Of a stretch of 44,306 nucleotides of DNA, positions 43,065 to 44,306 are shown in pieces (the first letter of the stretch is position 1; every line of letters starts with the position of its first letter). The position numbers and the translations under genes were made by a program. The notes under the pieces are model-generated. The model did not search any database and had not been told where the DNA came from. It worked only from the letters and a program-made list of their open reading frames with translations. Source of the DNA: Chitinolyticbacter albus (GTDB lineage: Bacteria > Pseudomonadota > Gammaproteobacteria > Burkholderiales > Chitinibacteraceae); contig NZ_JANBVF010000043.1 in NCBI RefSeq assembly GCF_024437655.1, forward strand, positions 1-44,306, read 5' to 3'.

Positions 43065-43095
43065 GAACACTATAGGGCTACAATCTATAGTGTTC
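43065..43095. promoter_or_regulatory. Perfect 31-bp inverted repeat, operator candidate
   Basis: Arms GAACACTATAG (43065-43075) and CTATAGTGTTC (43085-43095) are exact inverted copies around a nine-base spacer. Each arm contains TATAGT in outward orientation, which can serve as a -10 element. The site lies between the divergent XRE and OrfA-like genes, 37 bp and 45 bp from their starts. Confidence 0.75.
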
Positions 43096-43140
43096 ATTTT
43101 CGGCGGAGCGTGCCTCTCCGCAGCCTAACTAGGAGTCGGA

Positions 43141-43407
43141 ATGAAGATTCCAGACGAGCAGAAGTGGCAAATCGTTCAACAGATCGAAGCTCGGGAAATA
43201 ACTGCCCAGCAGGCAGCAGCCCAACTCGGCATTTCTAGGAATACCGTCTACCGGTGGCTAGACCAGTGGCGTTTGAAGCAAAGCCACTCCTCTGTGACCA
43301 CCAAAGACATACTGCTGGCAGAGAACAGGCGGCTGAAGGCGGAATTGCTTCGGGTCACCGAAGAACGGGATATTCTCAAGAAAGCGGCACTGCTCTTCGC
43401 GCAGTAA
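43141..43407 (+). CDS. IS3-family OrfA-like HTH protein, solitary
   Basis: An 88-residue protein with an N-terminal helix-turn-helix (AREITAQQAAAQLGISRNTVYRWLDQW) and a C-terminal leucine-zipper-like helix (LAENRRLKAELLRVTEERDILKKAALLFAQ). The ENRRLK...ERDILKKAA ending is typical of IS3-family OrfA. No OrfB with the DDE domain follows; only 56 bp separate it from the next gene. It could be an IS remnant or a co-opted DNA-binding protein under the control of the inverted repeat upstream. The start codon follows CTAGGAGTCGGA, with AGGAG well placed. Confidence 0.75.
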   Translation: MKIPDEQKWQIVQQIEAREITAQQAAAQLGISRNTVYRWLDQWRLKQSHSSVTTKDILLAENRRLKAELLRVTEERDILKKAALLFAQ

Positions 43408-43427
43408 AGCGCGTCGCGCAAGCGGAG

Positions 43428-43453
43428 TGAACCGCCCCGACTTCCGTGGAGGC
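43428..43453 (+). mobile_element. Possible IS terminal-repeat scar
   Basis: The sequence beginning TGAACCGCCCCG and ending GTGGAGGCT recalls terminal inverted repeats of IS3-family elements, which begin with TG. Its orientation would place an element to its right, not around the OrfA gene on its left. The match is from memory and no second end is visible. Confidence 0.3.
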
Positions 43454-43463
43454 TGGTTAGTCG

Positions 43464-43958
43464 ATGGCTAGTCTTCCATACGATCTCGCTACTGGGGACA
43501 CCACAGTGTTTGTGTTGTTTCTCGACTTTGATGGTGTGCTACATCCGATGTCTCCGTCCTCCTTCAATATGCTGCCTTTCGAGCTATTGCCACGGTTCGA
43601 GGCGGTGCTGCGCGACTATCCTTCCGTGAAGGTGGTGATCAGCAGTTCATGGCGCGAAATCATGCCCTGGGAGGAGTTGCTCGGGCTGTTTTCTGAAGAT
43701 CTTCGGGACCGGCTGTTGGGCGCCACGCCTGTACTCGCTGCCTCCACCCCGTACCTAAGACAAGCTGAAATCGAGCTCTGGGTGCAGCAACACGCCACTG
43801 TCTCGGTGCCGTGGATCGCGATCGACGACATCCCAACGTTATTCGATCCAGCAAGTGAGAACGTGCTCTACTGCGATTCAGAGCGCGGGTTTGATGAAGC
43901 TGTAGAGCGGCAGCTTCGGCAGCGGTTGAACCGAGCTTTCGGCCGCTTGGACCGATAA
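43464..43958 (+). CDS. HAD-family protein of the Swiss-army-knife RNA-repair type
   Basis: A 164-residue HAD-fold phosphatase-like protein. Motif I is FLDFDGVLHP with Asp21 and Asp23; motif II is VVISSSWRE; the acidic motif IV is IAIDD; LYCDSERGFDEA ends the domain. This pattern matches the small HAD proteins described as part of Swiss-army-knife RNA-repair systems, as far as I recall. The substrate is unknown; a 5'/3' nucleic-acid phosphatase role is inferred. GGAGG lies 11 bases before the ATG. An ATPase gene follows after 11 bp, suggesting an operon. Confidence 0.8.
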   Translation: MASLPYDLATGDTTVFVLFLDFDGVLHPMSPSSFNMLPFELLPRFEAVLRDYPSVKVVISSSWREIMPWEELLGLFSEDLRDRLLGATPVLAASTPYLRQAEIELWVQQHATVSVPWIAIDDIPTLFDPASENVLYCDSERGFDEAVERQLRQRLNRAFGRLDR

Positions 43959-43969
43959 CAGGCGACACG

Positions 43970-44306
43970 ATGAACGCTTGGCACTTCCCGCGACGACAGC
44001 TGGCCGAGCAACATCTCGCCGCCATGGTGGACGCTGGCATTACGCGTTTGGCGTTTCGGGGCCCGCAGGGGATTGGGAAGACCGAATATCTCACCCAGGA
44101 CTTGCTGCCGGCCGCTGCGGAAAGAGGTTTGGCAACGTTGGCGTTTTCCTGTTCGGAGCATCCAGACCATCCTCACCAAGCGCTCATCGCGGCATTGGGG
44201 GCGGCACTTCTGGGCCAGAGCCACTCCCTCACTGGTGAGCTAGTCGAAATAGCGGGGCTGGGTGTGGCTGGCGCCGAACTGGACAGGGCTGTAAACGCTG
44301 AGCCTG
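43970..44306 (+). CDS. P-loop ATPase, N-terminal part, runs off the window
   Basis: An open frame from ATG 43970 continues to the window end without a stop (112 codons visible). It begins MNAWHFPRRQLAEQHLAAMV and has a Walker A motif GPQGIGKT (31-38) after the strand ITRLAFR. LATLAFSCSEHPDHPHQALIAALGAALLG follows, as in AAA/STAND-type ATPases, where the second strand and helix come after the P-loop. Walker B and any effector domain lie outside. It starts 11 bp after the HAD gene and is probably cotranscribed. Confidence 0.7.
   Translation, partial: MNAWHFPRRQLAEQHLAAMVDAGITRLAFRGPQGIGKTEYLTQDLLPAAAERGLATLAFSCSEHPDHPHQALIAALGAALLGQSHSLTGELVEIAGLGVAGAELDRAVNAEP

Overview
The window looks like chromosome of a high-GC, chitin-degrading betaproteobacterium. 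Protein resemblances and gene order point to Neisseriales, close to the chitinolytic genera around Chitinibacter or Chitinolyticbacter. This placement is inference from gene content: the potABCD order, pepA-holC next to a valS block, lptFG, and a chitinase with CBM5/12 modules and Pro-Thr linkers. No rRNA, tRNA or CRISPR array was recognised.

Layout. 1-3.6 kb: the end of a chemoreceptor gene, ftsY (-), then rsmD, a YfhL-type ferredoxin and a TPR protein (+). 3.6-5.3 kb: a small lipoprotein and a dGTPase-like gene (-). 5.5-9.5 kb: a complete polyamine ABC transporter operon potABCD, closed by a strong terminator. 9.7-11.4 kb: a VanZ-like membrane protein and a QueD-like enzyme, convergent. 11.4-12.06 kb: a long, partly AT-rich non-coding leader. 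12.06-19.9 kb: a chitin region with a secreted GH18 chitinase, a three-gene GtrA/GtrB/GT-C glycosylation cassette and two secreted chitin-binding proteins without a catalytic domain. 19.9-24.5 kb: a chemoreceptor and valS (-). 24.7-25.8 kb: a yqjD/yqjE/yqjK-like membrane operon. 25.9-29.8 kb: pepA, a secreted protein, holC and a DUF2486-like protein (-) in one overlapping operon; the last protein carries exactly 50 tandem Glu-Ala-Val repeats. 30-33.2 kb: lptF, lptG and galE (+).

33.2-42.6 kb holds an MSHA/type II-secretion-like pilus locus on the minus strand: secretin, TPR protein, ATPase, platform protein, MshI-, MshJ- and MshK-like proteins, a PilX-like protein and two prepilins. From the secretin to the prepilin at 34246 every consecutive pair overlaps by 1-4 bases. 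The secretin gene keeps only its 3' part. Its frame ends at about 42556-42562, where sequence of visibly lower GC begins.

The lower-GC right edge (42.56-44.3 kb) looks like inserted accessory DNA. It carries a small XRE regulator, a perfect 31-bp inverted-repeat operator candidate, a solitary IS3-type OrfA, a HAD protein of the kind linked to RNA-repair (Swiss-army-knife) systems, and the start of a P-loop ATPase that runs off the window. The HAD-ATPase pair is the best candidate here for a poorly described system, but it is cut by the window edge.
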